A stretch of 64,000 nt of DNA from Sideroxydans sp. Lineage in GTDB: Bacteria; Pseudomonadota; Gammaproteobacteria; Burkholderiales; Gallionellaceae. The notes beneath the pieces were generated by a model. That model had not been told where the DNA came from, made no database searches, and saw nothing but the letters and a program-made list of their open reading frames with translations. Position 1 is the stretch's first letter; every line of letters begins with the position of its first letter. Of this stretch, positions 1-7,532 are shown one piece after another. The translations under genes and the position numbers were made by a program. The stretch lies in contig JAQTUV010000003.1 of assembly GCA_028707175.1 (NCBI GenBank), positions 394,012 to 458,011 of the forward strand, in the 5' to 3' direction.

Positions 1-348
1 CCGCATTGCAAACAACCCATGCCAGTACAAGAAGGTGACCATGAGTTGTGGGACAACCTCGTATCTCCTTGGAAAGCCCCCCGCCCTGCGCAGTTGCAAC
101 GCCCGCAAGGGTGTTTGGAATGCCGCATGACGGGCTATTCTGGCCGCATCGGCATTTATGAGATTCTGCTCATGTCGCCAGCATTGCGCAAAATCATCAA
201 TGCTGAAACTGATATTGCTGCAGTACGCGATCAAGCCAGCCGTGAAGGCATGAAACCGTTGCGTATCTCTGGCGCACAAAAAGTTGCGAGCGGATTAACG
301 ACATTAGAAGAAGTCCTTAAGACTGCGCCGCCACCTGACTTAAATTGA
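1..348 (+). CDS. GspE/PulE/PilB-family secretion ATPase, C-terminal fragment
   Basis: The reading frame is open from base 1, so this is the last 115 residues of a gene that begins before the window. The fragment carries the end of the zinc-binding cysteine region (a Cys near the edge and a GCLEC pair about 40 residues on), followed by TGYSGRIGIYEIL and the helical C-terminal end with a GLTTLEEVL motif. That combination is characteristic of hexameric ATPases driving type II secretion or type IV pilus assembly at the cytoplasmic face of the inner membrane. The Walker motifs lie outside the window, so GspE cannot be told from PilB. It ends 22 bp before the mutarotase gene and may be co-transcribed with it. 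Confidence 0.85.
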   Translation, partial: PHCKQPMPVQEGDHELWDNLVSPWKAPRPAQLQRPQGCLECRMTGYSGRIGIYEILLMSPALRKIINAETDIAAVRDQASREGMKPLRISGAQKVASGLTTLEEVLKTAPPPDLN

Positions 349-370
349 ATTTTTAACTGAAGGAAATACG

Positions 371-1276
371 ATGACAACACTGAATGCTCTCAATCAACAA
401 TTCGGCATCGCCGGCCACCTACAATTTATCGAAGTGGATGGCGGCCTCACTTTTGCCGAGATCAGCAACGTACACGCGACGGCTAGCATCGCTATTCAAG
501 GTGCACATATCGCCACCTTCCAACCCAAAGGTGAAGAGCCAATCATCTGGTTGTCCAAACTCGCCAAGTTTGTACCGGGCAAATCTATCCGTGGTGGTGT
601 ACCTGTGTGTTGGCCTTGGTTCGGCCCTCACGCAACAGACAGCAAATTGCCCGGCCACGGTTACGCGCGTACCGTGATGTGGGAAGTACAAGAAACCAAA
701 GCACTGGCTGATGGCTCAACCTTCATCCGCTTCGGCCTCATTGAGAACGAAACCACAAAAACACAATGGCCGCACGCATCCACCGTGCAACTGGAAGCCA
801 CTGTCGGCAAGGCATTGAAGGTAGAACTCATCACCAAGAACACGGGCAGCAGCGCATTCCAACTGGGTGAAGCACTGCACACCTACTTCCACATCAGCGA
901 TATCGGCAACATGACCATTCGTGGTTTGGAAGGCTGCGAGTACATCGACAAGGTGGGTGAAACAACCCGCCGTACACAACAAGGTGGCATCGTCATTGAG
1001 AGCGAAGTAGATCGCGTGTATGTGAACACCACAGCAGATTGCGTCATCGAAGACAAAGGTCTGAAGCGCGCCATCCGTATTGCCAAGACTGGCAGCAAAT
1101 CGGCTGTGGTGTGGAACCCATGGACAGAGAAAGCGGACAAGATGGGCGACTTCGGCCCTCAAGGCCATCGCGGCATGGTGTGTGTGGAAAGCGGCAATGC
1201 CTTCGACAACATCATCACCGTACAAGCAGGTGAGACCCATCGCTTGGTTGCGGTGTATAGCTCAGAAAAGCTTTAA
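371..1276 (+). CDS. yeaD: D-hexose-6-phosphate mutarotase (YeaD-like, aldose 1-epimerase superfamily)
   Basis: A 301-residue protein predicted to interconvert the alpha and beta anomers of hexose 6-phosphates in the cytoplasm. Visible family signatures are GGVPVCWPWFG (about residues 75-85), HGYART (about 95-100) and EALHTYFHISD near residue 170, which contains the expected catalytic histidine; an acidic residue supplied near VCVESGNAFDN towards the C-terminus is typical. Length matches the YeaD family. The ATG is preceded by AAGGAAATAC, a good ribosome binding site. Neighbouring genes give no strong functional link. The fold and family are clear; the exact substrate is inferred from the family. 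Confidence 0.9.
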   Translation: MTTLNALNQQFGIAGHLQFIEVDGGLTFAEISNVHATASIAIQGAHIATFQPKGEEPIIWLSKLAKFVPGKSIRGGVPVCWPWFGPHATDSKLPGHGYARTVMWEVQETKALADGSTFIRFGLIENETTKTQWPHASTVQLEATVGKALKVELITKNTGSSAFQLGEALHTYFHISDIGNMTIRGLEGCEYIDKVGETTRRTQQGGIVIESEVDRVYVNTTADCVIEDKGLKRAIRIAKTGSKSAVVWNPWTEKADKMGDFGPQGHRGMVCVESGNAFDNIITVQAGETHRLVAVYSSEKL

Positions 1277-1300
1277 TCAATCAATTCTCATGATGTAAAA

Positions 1301-1348
1301 CCCATCCTGCCCAGATTTTGTGGAACCACATCGAATAGGGCAGATGGG
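1301..1348. repeat. Imperfect inverted repeat after the mutarotase gene
   Basis: CCCATCCTGCCC (1301-1312) is matched by GGGCAGATGGG (1338-1348), one base short of perfect, around a 25-base loop. It sits 25 bases after the mutarotase stop codon and could stabilise the mRNA 3' end or slow transcription. No T-run follows, so it is not a standard intrinsic terminator. Confidence 0.4.
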
Positions 1349-1489
1349 ATCTGAAATCGATAAGATTCGTCAAAGGTACACAAAAATCGGCATGTTAAAA
1401 TCTACCTAACAACGATTCATATTTGGCAGGATCGGCTAAATGGGTTTGCTGGCAGATGCTCAAAATCAGTCAGCCAATCAGATAAACCA

Positions 1490-1517
1490 AAGCCTCGCAT
1501 CACTGCGAGGCTTTTCT
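1490..1517 (+). terminator. Intrinsic terminator, 10-bp stem
   Basis: AAGCCTCGCA (1490-1499) pairs perfectly with TGCGAGGCTT (1504-1513) around a TCAC loop and runs into TTTTCTCTTT. It lies about 210 bases after the mutarotase stop and only 20 bases before the amidotransferase start. It may therefore end a separate short transcript in this gap rather than the mutarotase mRNA. Confidence 0.8.
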
Positions 1518-1536
1518 CTTTGTGTGAGGCATAGGT

Positions 1537-3321
1537 ATGTGCGGCATCTGCGGCGAATTACGTTTCGACAAACAAACACCTTCGCCTGACATCATCAGGC
1601 GCATGAGCGACAAATTAGCGCGGCGCGGCCCTGACTCGCATGGACTTTACAACGACGGGCCTCTCGCATTCGGTCATCGACGATTGTCTATCATTGACCT
1701 CTCCGATCACGCCAAACAACCGATGGTGGACGAAACACTCCATCTGACCTTGGTGTTTAACGGCACCATCTACAACTACAAAGAATTGCGCGCCGAACTA
1801 ATGGAGATGGAGTATGAGTTCTTCTCCGAGGGAGATAGCGAGGTCATCCTAAAGGCCTATCACGCTTGGGGGGAACAGTGCGTCGAACGTTTCTATGGCA
1901 TGTTTGCATTCGCCATCTGGGATTGGCGCGAACAAAAACTCTTCCTCGCACGCGACCGTTTCGGCATCAAACCTTTGTATTACTCGGTGGATGGGGCATC
2001 GTTACGATTCGCCTCTACCTTGCAGGCTTTGCTGGCAGCAGGCGGTGTGGATACCAGCATCGACCCCGTCGCTTTGCACCACCATCTGACTCTGCATTCC
2101 TCCGTACCCGCGCCACGCACCTTGCTGAATGGTGTGAAGAAATTACCACCGGCGACCTGCATGACCTTCACTGCCGATGGCGAAGTAACGCATCGTCGTT
2201 ATTGGTCGTTGGATGCAACACGTCCAAGTACCACCTTGAGTGAGCAAGACTGGCTGACCGCTACGCGCCATGTGTTATCCAAAGTAGTGGAACGCCACCG
2301 CCTTGCCGCCGATGTACCTGTGGGCGTATTGCTTTCTGGTGGATTGGATTCCAGCCTCATCGTCGGATTGTTGGCAGACCATGTGTCCGACCTGCACACC
2401 TTCTCCATCGGCTTCGAAGACATCGGGGGGGATGCAGAAAAAGGCGATGAGTTCGAATATTCAGACCAAGTAGTTGAGCGCTTCCAAACCACGCACCACA
2501 AATACCTCATTCCCAATAGCGAAGTATTAAAGCGCCTGCCGGAGGCGGTGCGCAGCATGTCCGAGCCGATGGTGAGCCAAGACAACATCGCCTTCTATCT
2601 ACTGTCGGAGAAAGTCTCGCAAGATGTGAAGGTAGTGCTCGCAGGGCAAGGGGCTGATGAAGTGTTCGGCGGTTACTTCTGGTATCCCAAGATGAATACC
2701 ACACCAGGTTCGACGTTAGAGCGCTTCCGCAGTAACTACTTTGACCGTGATCATGCTGAATATCTAGAAACAGTTACGGCGGCCTATCACGTGCATGATG
2801 TAAGCAGCGAGTTGGCGCACAACGAATTGACTAAACCCTATGCCGACACTTTCCTAGATGAAGTATTGCGCTTCGATGTAACGACGCTCATCGTGGATGA
2901 TCCAGTGAAACGTATGGACAACATGAGCATGGCGTGGGGATTGGAAGCGCGTGTGCCTTTCCTCGATCACGAACTGGTTGAATTGGCTGCACGCATGCCG
3001 CCCGAGTTACGCCTTAAAGAAGGCGGCAAGTTCCCACTCAAAGCTATCGCACGTGGTTTGATCCCTGATGCGGTTATCGATAGACCCAAAGGTTACTTCC
3101 CCGTCCCTGCGCTCAAATATGTGCGGGGTGAGTTCCTTGAGTTCATGCAACGCATTCTGCTATCCGATGCGTGTATCAAGCGCGGGTTGTTCAACCGCGC
3201 CTACGTAGAAAAACTATTAGCCGCGCCCGAGTCACATTTCACACGTTTGAACGGTAGCAAGTTGTGGCACCTCGCCCTGCTGGAATATTGGTTACAACTG
3301 AACGTAGATAACTCAAAATAA
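1537..3321 (+). CDS. Asparagine-synthase-family amidotransferase, resembling N-acetylglutaminylglutamine amidotransferase
   Basis: A 594-residue class II glutamine amidotransferase. The nucleophilic Cys2 lies in MCGICGELRFD, with RGPDSHG and HRRLSIIDLS of the N-terminal glutaminase domain. The C-terminal synthetase domain has the PPi-loop SGGLDSSLIVG near residues 267-277 and GQGADEVFGGY. The opening MCGICGELRFD and the ending GYFPVPALKYVRGEF with KLWHLALLEYWLQ match, from memory, the subgroup that makes the amide of N-acetylglutaminylglutamine, a compatible solute. That subgroup normally sits with an ATP-grasp/GNAT ligase and a peptidase, and neither is next to it here. Plain AsnB is the alternative. 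A strong terminator follows the gene. Confidence 0.8.
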   Translation: MCGICGELRFDKQTPSPDIIRRMSDKLARRGPDSHGLYNDGPLAFGHRRLSIIDLSDHAKQPMVDETLHLTLVFNGTIYNYKELRAELMEMEYEFFSEGDSEVILKAYHAWGEQCVERFYGMFAFAIWDWREQKLFLARDRFGIKPLYYSVDGASLRFASTLQALLAAGGVDTSIDPVALHHHLTLHSSVPAPRTLLNGVKKLPPATCMTFTADGEVTHRRYWSLDATRPSTTLSEQDWLTATRHVLSKVVERHRLAADVPVGVLLSGGLDSSLIVGLLADHVSDLHTFSIGFEDIGGDAEKGDEFEYSDQVVERFQTTHHKYLIPNSEVLKRLPEAVRSMSEPMVSQDNIAFYLLSEKVSQDVKVVLAGQGADEVFGGYFWYPKMNTTPGSTLERFRSNYFDRDHAEYLETVTAAYHVHDVSSELAHNELTKPYADTFLDEVLRFDVTTLIVDDPVKRMDNMSMAWGLEARVPFLDHELVELAARMPPELRLKEGGKFPLKAIARGLIPDAVIDRPKGYFPVPALKYVRGEFLEFMQRILLSDACIKRGLFNRAYVEKLLAAPESHFTRLNGSKLWHLALLEYWLQLNVDNSK

Positions 3322-3352
3322 AAAACGCCTGATGGGACTCATCAGGCGTTTT
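3322..3352. terminator. Bidirectional terminator between convergent genes
   Basis: AAAACGCCTGATG (3322-3334) pairs perfectly with CATCAGGCGTTTT (3340-3352) around GGACT. The A-run and T-run flanks let it act on both strands, ending the plus-strand amidotransferase gene and, more distantly, the minus-strand earP-efp transcript. Confidence 0.9.
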
Positions 3353-3419
3353 AGCAAACCCAAACAGCTTCGAAAGAACTTCCTACTGTGCAACTTGTGT
3401 AGAAAGTTTTTCTAAACTC

Positions 3420-3986
3420 TTAGTTCGCGCGTTTCTTGAACTCGTTGGTGCGTGTGTCGATCTCGATCTTGTCACCGATCTCGATGAACGCAGCCACTGG
3501 CAATTCGAAACCAGAACCTACCAACTTAGCAGGCTTCATCACCTTGCCGGACGTATCGCCACGTACGGCTGGCTCTGTGTACTCGACTTCACGTACGATG
3601 GTGTTTGGCAACTCAACAGAAATCGCCTTGCCGTCGTAGAACACCACTTCGCAGATGTCTTCCATGCCGTCAGTCAAGTAGTTCACGACGTCGCCGACGT
3701 TTTCTTTTTCCACTTCGTACTGGTTGTACTCGGTGTCCATGAACACGAACATCGGGTCAGCGAAGTAAGTGTAGGTACATTCTTTCTTGTCGAGGATGAT
3801 CTGTTCGAACTTGTCGTCCGCTGCGTAAACTGTTTCCTTAGCGGAATCAGTCAGCAGATTCTTCATCTTCATTTTGACGACAGAACCGTTACGGCCAGAG
3901 CGGCTGTATTCGGCCTTCAGGATAACCATTGGCTCGCCGCCTACATTGATCACGTTACCGGCGCGGAGGTCTTGTGCGATTTTCAT
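3420..3986 (-). CDS. efp: Translation elongation factor P
   Basis: The 188-residue protein opens [19 protein letters not shown] and has full EF-P length, with three beta-barrel domains. EF-P binds between the P and E sites of the ribosome and relieves stalling at consecutive prolines. The tip of domain I reads YSRSGRNGS, which places an arginine at position 32 where E. coli has the modified lysine. Arg32 is the form that is rhamnosylated by EarP, and the earP gene lies 40 bp upstream on the same strand, so the pair very probably forms one operon. The C-terminal [17 protein letters not shown] ending is typical. Confidence 0.98.
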   Translation of the reverse strand: MKIAQDLRAGNVINVGGEPMVILKAEYSRSGRNGSVVKMKMKNLLTDSAKETVYAADDKFEQIILDKKECTYTYFADPMFVFMDTEYNQYEVEKENVGDVVNYLTDGMEDICEVVFYDGKAISVELPNTIVREVEYTEPAVRGDTSGKVMKPAKLVGSGFELPVAAFIEIGDKIEIDTRTNEFKKRAN

Positions 3987-4025
3987 AATATGTCTGCCTA
4001 AAGCTGAATTTTGAAGGCGCGGATT

Positions 4026-5297
4026 CTAGTCAGTTCGGCGCAAAAAATCCAGCAAATTCAATGCAAGACTGTTTTTCGACAACCGCTGCGCCCACTCCAT
4101 GCCGTGTTTAGCCAAAACCCTGCGCTGCGCCGCAAAGTCTCGCCACGCCGTGGCAACGCCCTGCCCGCCGTTCCAAGATAGCCACATAGCCTGGACTACC
4201 TGCGCCGTTTCCTCTGGCAACCCCGCCGTATAAAGTAGTCGCAACGCCTCCAATTTCTCCAGATGCACCCCGTCATGCTGCGGGTAGATATGCCAGATGA
4301 ATGGCTTAGCCGCCCATTGCGCACGCACGCAAGAATCCTCACCGCGCACGAAATTGACGTCACACGCCCATAACAACAGGTCATATTGTTCCTGCTCAAC
4401 GAAGGGCAACACATGCACGCGCAGATTGCCGCGCGCATAAACCTGTAGGTCGGGCTTCAGCCCAACTTGTCGGGCTGAAGCCCGACCTACATCGTTGAAA
4501 TACGCCAAGACCTGCGGCAAAGCCCTACCTTCTGGCAACAAGCACGTCACAAGCTGTGAACCATGCTCCCACTCCGCCAGCAACGCCCCCATCGCCTCGT
4601 TCTCATAGCCAAACAAAGACACGCGCAATTCACCTTCGATACGCGGCGGCACACCCAAGCCCTGCCAATACTCAGCCTGTGCCGTAGCATCGGACTGGAA
4701 GGCATCGCGCCTATCCAACAGACCTCGCTCCAACAACAAGCCGCCCGTCTTTTCGGTGAAGCCGGGGAAGAAGAAATACTTCGTCAGCGGCAATGTCGGA
4801 TGCGGCGAAGGCAAACCATGATGAGTCTCCACCCAATCTTCGGCGGAGAGATATTCCAGATTGATCCAGACAGGCTTAATCTCACGCGCCGCCATCGCCG
4901 CAACATAGGCGGGCGGCAACACACAAGCGAACGCACCGATGACTAGGTCGGCCGGTTCGATAGCTGCAAATACAGAACCCCAATGATGGATCTCCACCCC
5001 ACGACAGATCTGCCCCCCCGACACGTTACTGGCGAAGCCAGCCGATTGCGGGAGGGGGGGCATGGCAGTTGCTCCCGCACCGGACGGCTCCGCCGCACCG
5101 TGTCGCAACTGCCCCTCCAACCCCACATCCAACTCAGGACACAACTTGCCGAAGCTACGCAGATCATCCACCCACAGCCGCACCTTCAATCCGTGTTCGT
5201 TCGCCAACTGCCGAGCCAAACGCCAGCACACACCGATGTCGCCGTAGTTATCGACAACGGTGCAAAAGATGTCACAAGACTTAGGGCTGGCCATCAC
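4026..5297 (-). CDS. earP: EF-P arginine rhamnosyltransferase EarP, carrying two repeat-derived insertions
   Basis: EarP transfers rhamnose from dTDP-rhamnose to Arg32 of EF-P. The N-terminus CDIFCTVVDNYGDIGVCWRLA contains the two aspartates (D16 and D20) expected at the active site, and VRGEDSCVRAQ with KPFIWHIYPQ in the C-terminal half forms the nucleotide-sugar site. The protein is 423 residues, against roughly 370-390 for relatives known to me. The excess matches two in-frame segments that fall on palindromic DNA repeats: residues about 62-96 and about 270-285, the second encoding VGRASARQVGLKPDLQ. The flanking motifs remain intact, so the enzyme may still fold with surface loops. It is followed by efp. 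Confidence 0.93.
   Translation of the reverse strand: MMASPKSCDIFCTVVDNYGDIGVCWRLARQLANEHGLKVRLWVDDLRSFGKLCPELDVGLEGQLRHGAAEPSGAGATAMPPLPQSAGFASNVSGGQICRGVEIHHWGSVFAAIEPADLVIGAFACVLPPAYVAAMAAREIKPVWINLEYLSAEDWVETHHGLPSPHPTLPLTKYFFFPGFTEKTGGLLLERGLLDRRDAFQSDATAQAEYWQGLGVPPRIEGELRVSLFGYENEAMGALLAEWEHGSQLVTCLLPEGRALPQVLAYFNDVGRASARQVGLKPDLQVYARGNLRVHVLPFVEQEQYDLLLWACDVNFVRGEDSCVRAQWAAKPFIWHIYPQHDGVHLEKLEALRLLYTAGLPEETAQVVQAMWLSWNGGQGVATAWRDFAAQRRVLAKHGMEWAQRLSKNSLALNLLDFLRRTD
4445..4490. repeat. REP-like palindrome inside earP
   Basis: GTAGGTCGGGCTTCAGCCC (from 4445) and its inverted partner CGGGCTGAAGCCCGACCTAC (ending 4490) form a nearly perfect 46-bp inverted repeat, each arm itself palindromic. 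Related copies lie at 7397-7448 and 14930-14951. Here the element is translated in frame as about 15 residues of EarP. Confidence 0.85.
5011..5113. repeat. Double-hairpin palindromic element inside earP
   Basis: Two adjacent hairpins are visible. TGCCCCCCC (5011-5019) pairs with GGGGGGGCA (5054-5062), and GGCAGTTGC (5064-5072) pairs with GCAACTGCC (5105-5113), both 9 bp and perfect. An inner CTGGC/GCCAG stem is also present. The 103-bp block is read through in frame as a low-complexity Ala/Gly/Pro/Ser-rich stretch of EarP. Confidence 0.75.
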
Positions 5298-5305
5298 AAA
5301 ACGAC

Positions 5306-6151
5306 TTACGCCGCCTGCTGTTCCAACACAAAACTGCCCTGCCCAAATTCACCTAGTCGTGCTGCCAACACGGGCATCACTTCTTGCAGGGTGGCGTACA
5401 AGGTCCACGGCGGGTTGATGACGAACATGCCGCTGCCGTGCATGCCGAAGCCATCTTCATCGGGGGTGTGCACGGTCAAGGCGACGTGCAGCCAACTCTT
5501 CACGGGGAGTTGTTTCAACTTTTCAGGCAACTCCACGGATTCGCTGCGTTGCAATTGCGGATACCACACGGCGTAAGTGCCGTTGGCAAAACGTTTCAAG
5601 CCTTCTTGCAAGGCTGTCACCACGCGCTGGTAGTCCTGCTTCTCTTCGTAAGGGGGATCGATGAGCACGAGCCCTCTGCGCGGCGGAGGTGGTAACAGAG
5701 CTTTGAGCGCACCGAATCCATCTGCCTTTTGCATCAACACGTGTGTGCCGTGTTCGGCAAAATTCTCTTCGAGGATGGCGTGATCGGTGGGGTGTAATTC
5801 GAACAGGCGCATACGGTCTTGATCGCGCATGGCATGCAGCGTGACCAAGGGAGAACCGGGATACAGTTTCAACACGCCATCTGGGTTGAAGTGTTTGACC
5901 ATGCGCACGTACTCCGCCAAGGCTTCTGGCAGGTCATCGGCCTCCCACAGGCGCGCGATGCCGCTCTTGTACTCGGCGTTCTTCTCGGCGTATTCGCTAT
6001 CCAATTCATAACACCCCGCACCCGCATGAGTGTCGATGTACCAATAGGGTTTGTCTTTCTGTGCGAGGTAACGCAACAGCTCTAGTTCAACAAAATGCTT
6101 CAACACATCGGCGTGATTGCCTGCGTGAAAAGCGTGGCGGTAACTCAGCAT
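5306..6151 (-). CDS. rlmJ: 23S rRNA (adenine(2030)-N6)-methyltransferase RlmJ
   Basis: A 281-residue SAM-dependent methyltransferase, the usual RlmJ length. It begins MLSYRHAFHAGNHADVLKH, a hallmark of the family, followed by the SAM-binding YIDTHAGAGCYEL. The catalytic motif IV DPPYEEKQDY lies around residues 164-175. RlmJ modifies A2030 of 23S rRNA during ribosome biogenesis. The gene stops 8 bp before earP, and both lie on the minus strand, so rlmJ-earP-efp may be one translation-related transcript. Confidence 0.97.
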   Translation of the reverse strand: MLSYRHAFHAGNHADVLKHFVELELLRYLAQKDKPYWYIDTHAGAGCYELDSEYAEKNAEYKSGIARLWEADDLPEALAEYVRMVKHFNPDGVLKLYPGSPLVTLHAMRDQDRMRLFELHPTDHAILEENFAEHGTHVLMQKADGFGALKALLPPPPRRGLVLIDPPYEEKQDYQRVVTALQEGLKRFANGTYAVWYPQLQRSESVELPEKLKQLPVKSWLHVALTVHTPDEDGFGMHGSGMFVINPPWTLYATLQEVMPVLAARLGEFGQGSFVLEQQAA

Positions 6152-6172
6152 AAAAACTCCGTTATAGATTCA

Positions 6173-7381
6173 TTATTCAGCATGCAAAGCTTCTACAGGA
6201 TCGAGCCTTGCTGCACGCATGGCAGGTGCAACACCTGCCACCAAGCCAATCGTCACTGCCGTCAATTCTGCCAGCACGGCGTACAACCAAGGCGTATGCA
6301 CAGGCAATGAAGGGATGAGCAAGTGCAATCCCTGTGCAATGCCGACACCCATGAGCAAGCCCATGATGCCCCCCAAAGCGGAGAGCATGATAGCTTCGCC
6401 GAGGAATAACATCAGCACTTGATTTTCACGCGCACCTAGTGCTCGCAGCAAACCGATCTCGGCGGTACGTTCGGTCACGGCCATGGTCATGATGGTGAGG
6501 ATGCCAACCGCTCCGACCAAAAGTGAGATGCCACCTAGTGCAGCCACGGCGAAGGTGATGACGTTCAACACAGAACCCAAGACTTCGAGTGCTTCTTCTT
6601 GTGAGATGAGGGTGAAGTCCTCGCGTCCATGGCGTTCGATCATTCGATCTTTGATGAGGCGGATGACCTGCTCCGCTGCCACATCAGCGCGGTAAGCCAC
6701 TTGGATCTCCATCAATCCCGGACGGTTCAACAACTCCATCGCACGCGCGGCGGGGATGTACACCGCATCATCCAAGTCCATGCCGAGCACTTGCCCCTTG
6801 GGCTCCATCACTCCGATGACGCGGTAACGCTGGCCGCCCACGCGTAGATATTCGCCCAAAGGGTTCTGTCCGGCGAACAGTTCTTGCTTCACTTTCGAAC
6901 CTAGCACGACGAATGCGCGCGCTTGCTCGTCATCTGCATCAGGCCAGAATGTACCGCTCTGCACCTTCATGGTGAAGGCTTGGGCGAACTCACGCCCCTC
7001 GCCAAACACCGTCGTACGCCGCGTCTTGCCATTGAACTTCAATTCAGCATTACCCATCACTGAAGGATTCACACTCTCCACATACGGCAGACGACGTAAG
7101 GCATCTGCGTCTTCCAATGAGAGCTGGCGGGACGAACCAAATACGCCGACATTGCTGCCTTGCGTCTGCGTCTTGCCTGGCTGGATAGAGATGATGTTGG
7201 TGCCGAACTGCGAGAACTCTTGCAACACGAACTGGTGTAAACCTTCACCGATGGAGGTGAGCAAGATGACTGCCGCGATGCCGATGGCGATTCCCAAACC
7301 CGTGAGGAAACTGCGCATCCTTGAGGTGAGGAAGCTGGAGGTGGTGAGCGTTAGGAAGTCGCGGTAGTACATAGTCGTCAT
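6173..7381 (-). CDS. MacB-like ABC transporter permease (second permease of the operon)
   Basis: A 402-residue membrane protein of the MacB/FtsX permease family. An N-terminal transmembrane segment (RSFLTGLGIAIGIAAVILLTS) is followed by a large periplasmic MacB_PCD domain (about residues 45-245) and three C-terminal membrane helices, including TAEIGLLRALGARENQV in the coupling loop and an ending ARLDPVEALHAE typical of the family. It should pair with the other permease and the ATPase encoded upstream to export a substrate or act as a mechanotransmission machine. The substrate is unknown. A repeat-rich 151-bp spacer separates it from the upstream permease gene. Confidence 0.92.
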   Translation of the reverse strand: MTTMYYRDFLTLTTSSFLTSRMRSFLTGLGIAIGIAAVILLTSIGEGLHQFVLQEFSQFGTNIISIQPGKTQTQGSNVGVFGSSRQLSLEDADALRRLPYVESVNPSVMGNAELKFNGKTRRTTVFGEGREFAQAFTMKVQSGTFWPDADDEQARAFVVLGSKVKQELFAGQNPLGEYLRVGGQRYRVIGVMEPKGQVLGMDLDDAVYIPAARAMELLNRPGLMEIQVAYRADVAAEQVIRLIKDRMIERHGREDFTLISQEEALEVLGSVLNVITFAVAALGGISLLVGAVGILTIMTMAVTERTAEIGLLRALGARENQVLMLFLGEAIMLSALGGIMGLLMGVGIAQGLHLLIPSLPVHTPWLYAVLAELTAVTIGLVAGVAPAMRAARLDPVEALHAE

Positions 7382-7396
7382 TCCCCGCGAAGCAAT

Positions 7397-7448
7397 GTAG
7401 GTCGGGCTTCAGCCCGATGCTGAATTGTCGGGCTGAAGCCCGACCTAC
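7397..7448. repeat. REP-like palindrome between the permease genes
   Basis: GTAGGTCGGGCTTCAGCCCGA (from 7397) and TCGGGCTGAAGCCCGACCTAC (ending 7448) form an inverted repeat of the same family as the one inside earP at 4445-4490. It lies in the intra-operon spacer on the minus strand and could form a hairpin that affects relative permease mRNA levels. Confidence 0.85.
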
Positions 7449-7453
7449 TCACT

Positions 7454-7500
7454 CCCGTCTGCCCGCAGGGCGGTTTATCCAGAGCCTGTCGAAGGACGGG
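7454..7500. repeat. Second palindromic intergenic repeat
   Basis: CCCGTC (7454-7459) pairs with GACGGG (7495-7500), enclosing a TGCCCGCAGGGCGG core and GAGCCTGTCGAAGGAC. The latter string resembles a short interspersed repeat often seen between genes in betaproteobacteria; that resemblance is from memory. It directly follows the REP-like palindrome, making a composite repeat cluster. Confidence 0.6.
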
Positions 7501-7532
7501 AATAACGAAATTTATAAATTGGAGATTCATCC

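Noticed and set aside
4943..5167. Separate antisense genes in the earP insertion region
   Set aside because: Frames here are created by the palindromic repeats and overlap the well-supported EarP frame.
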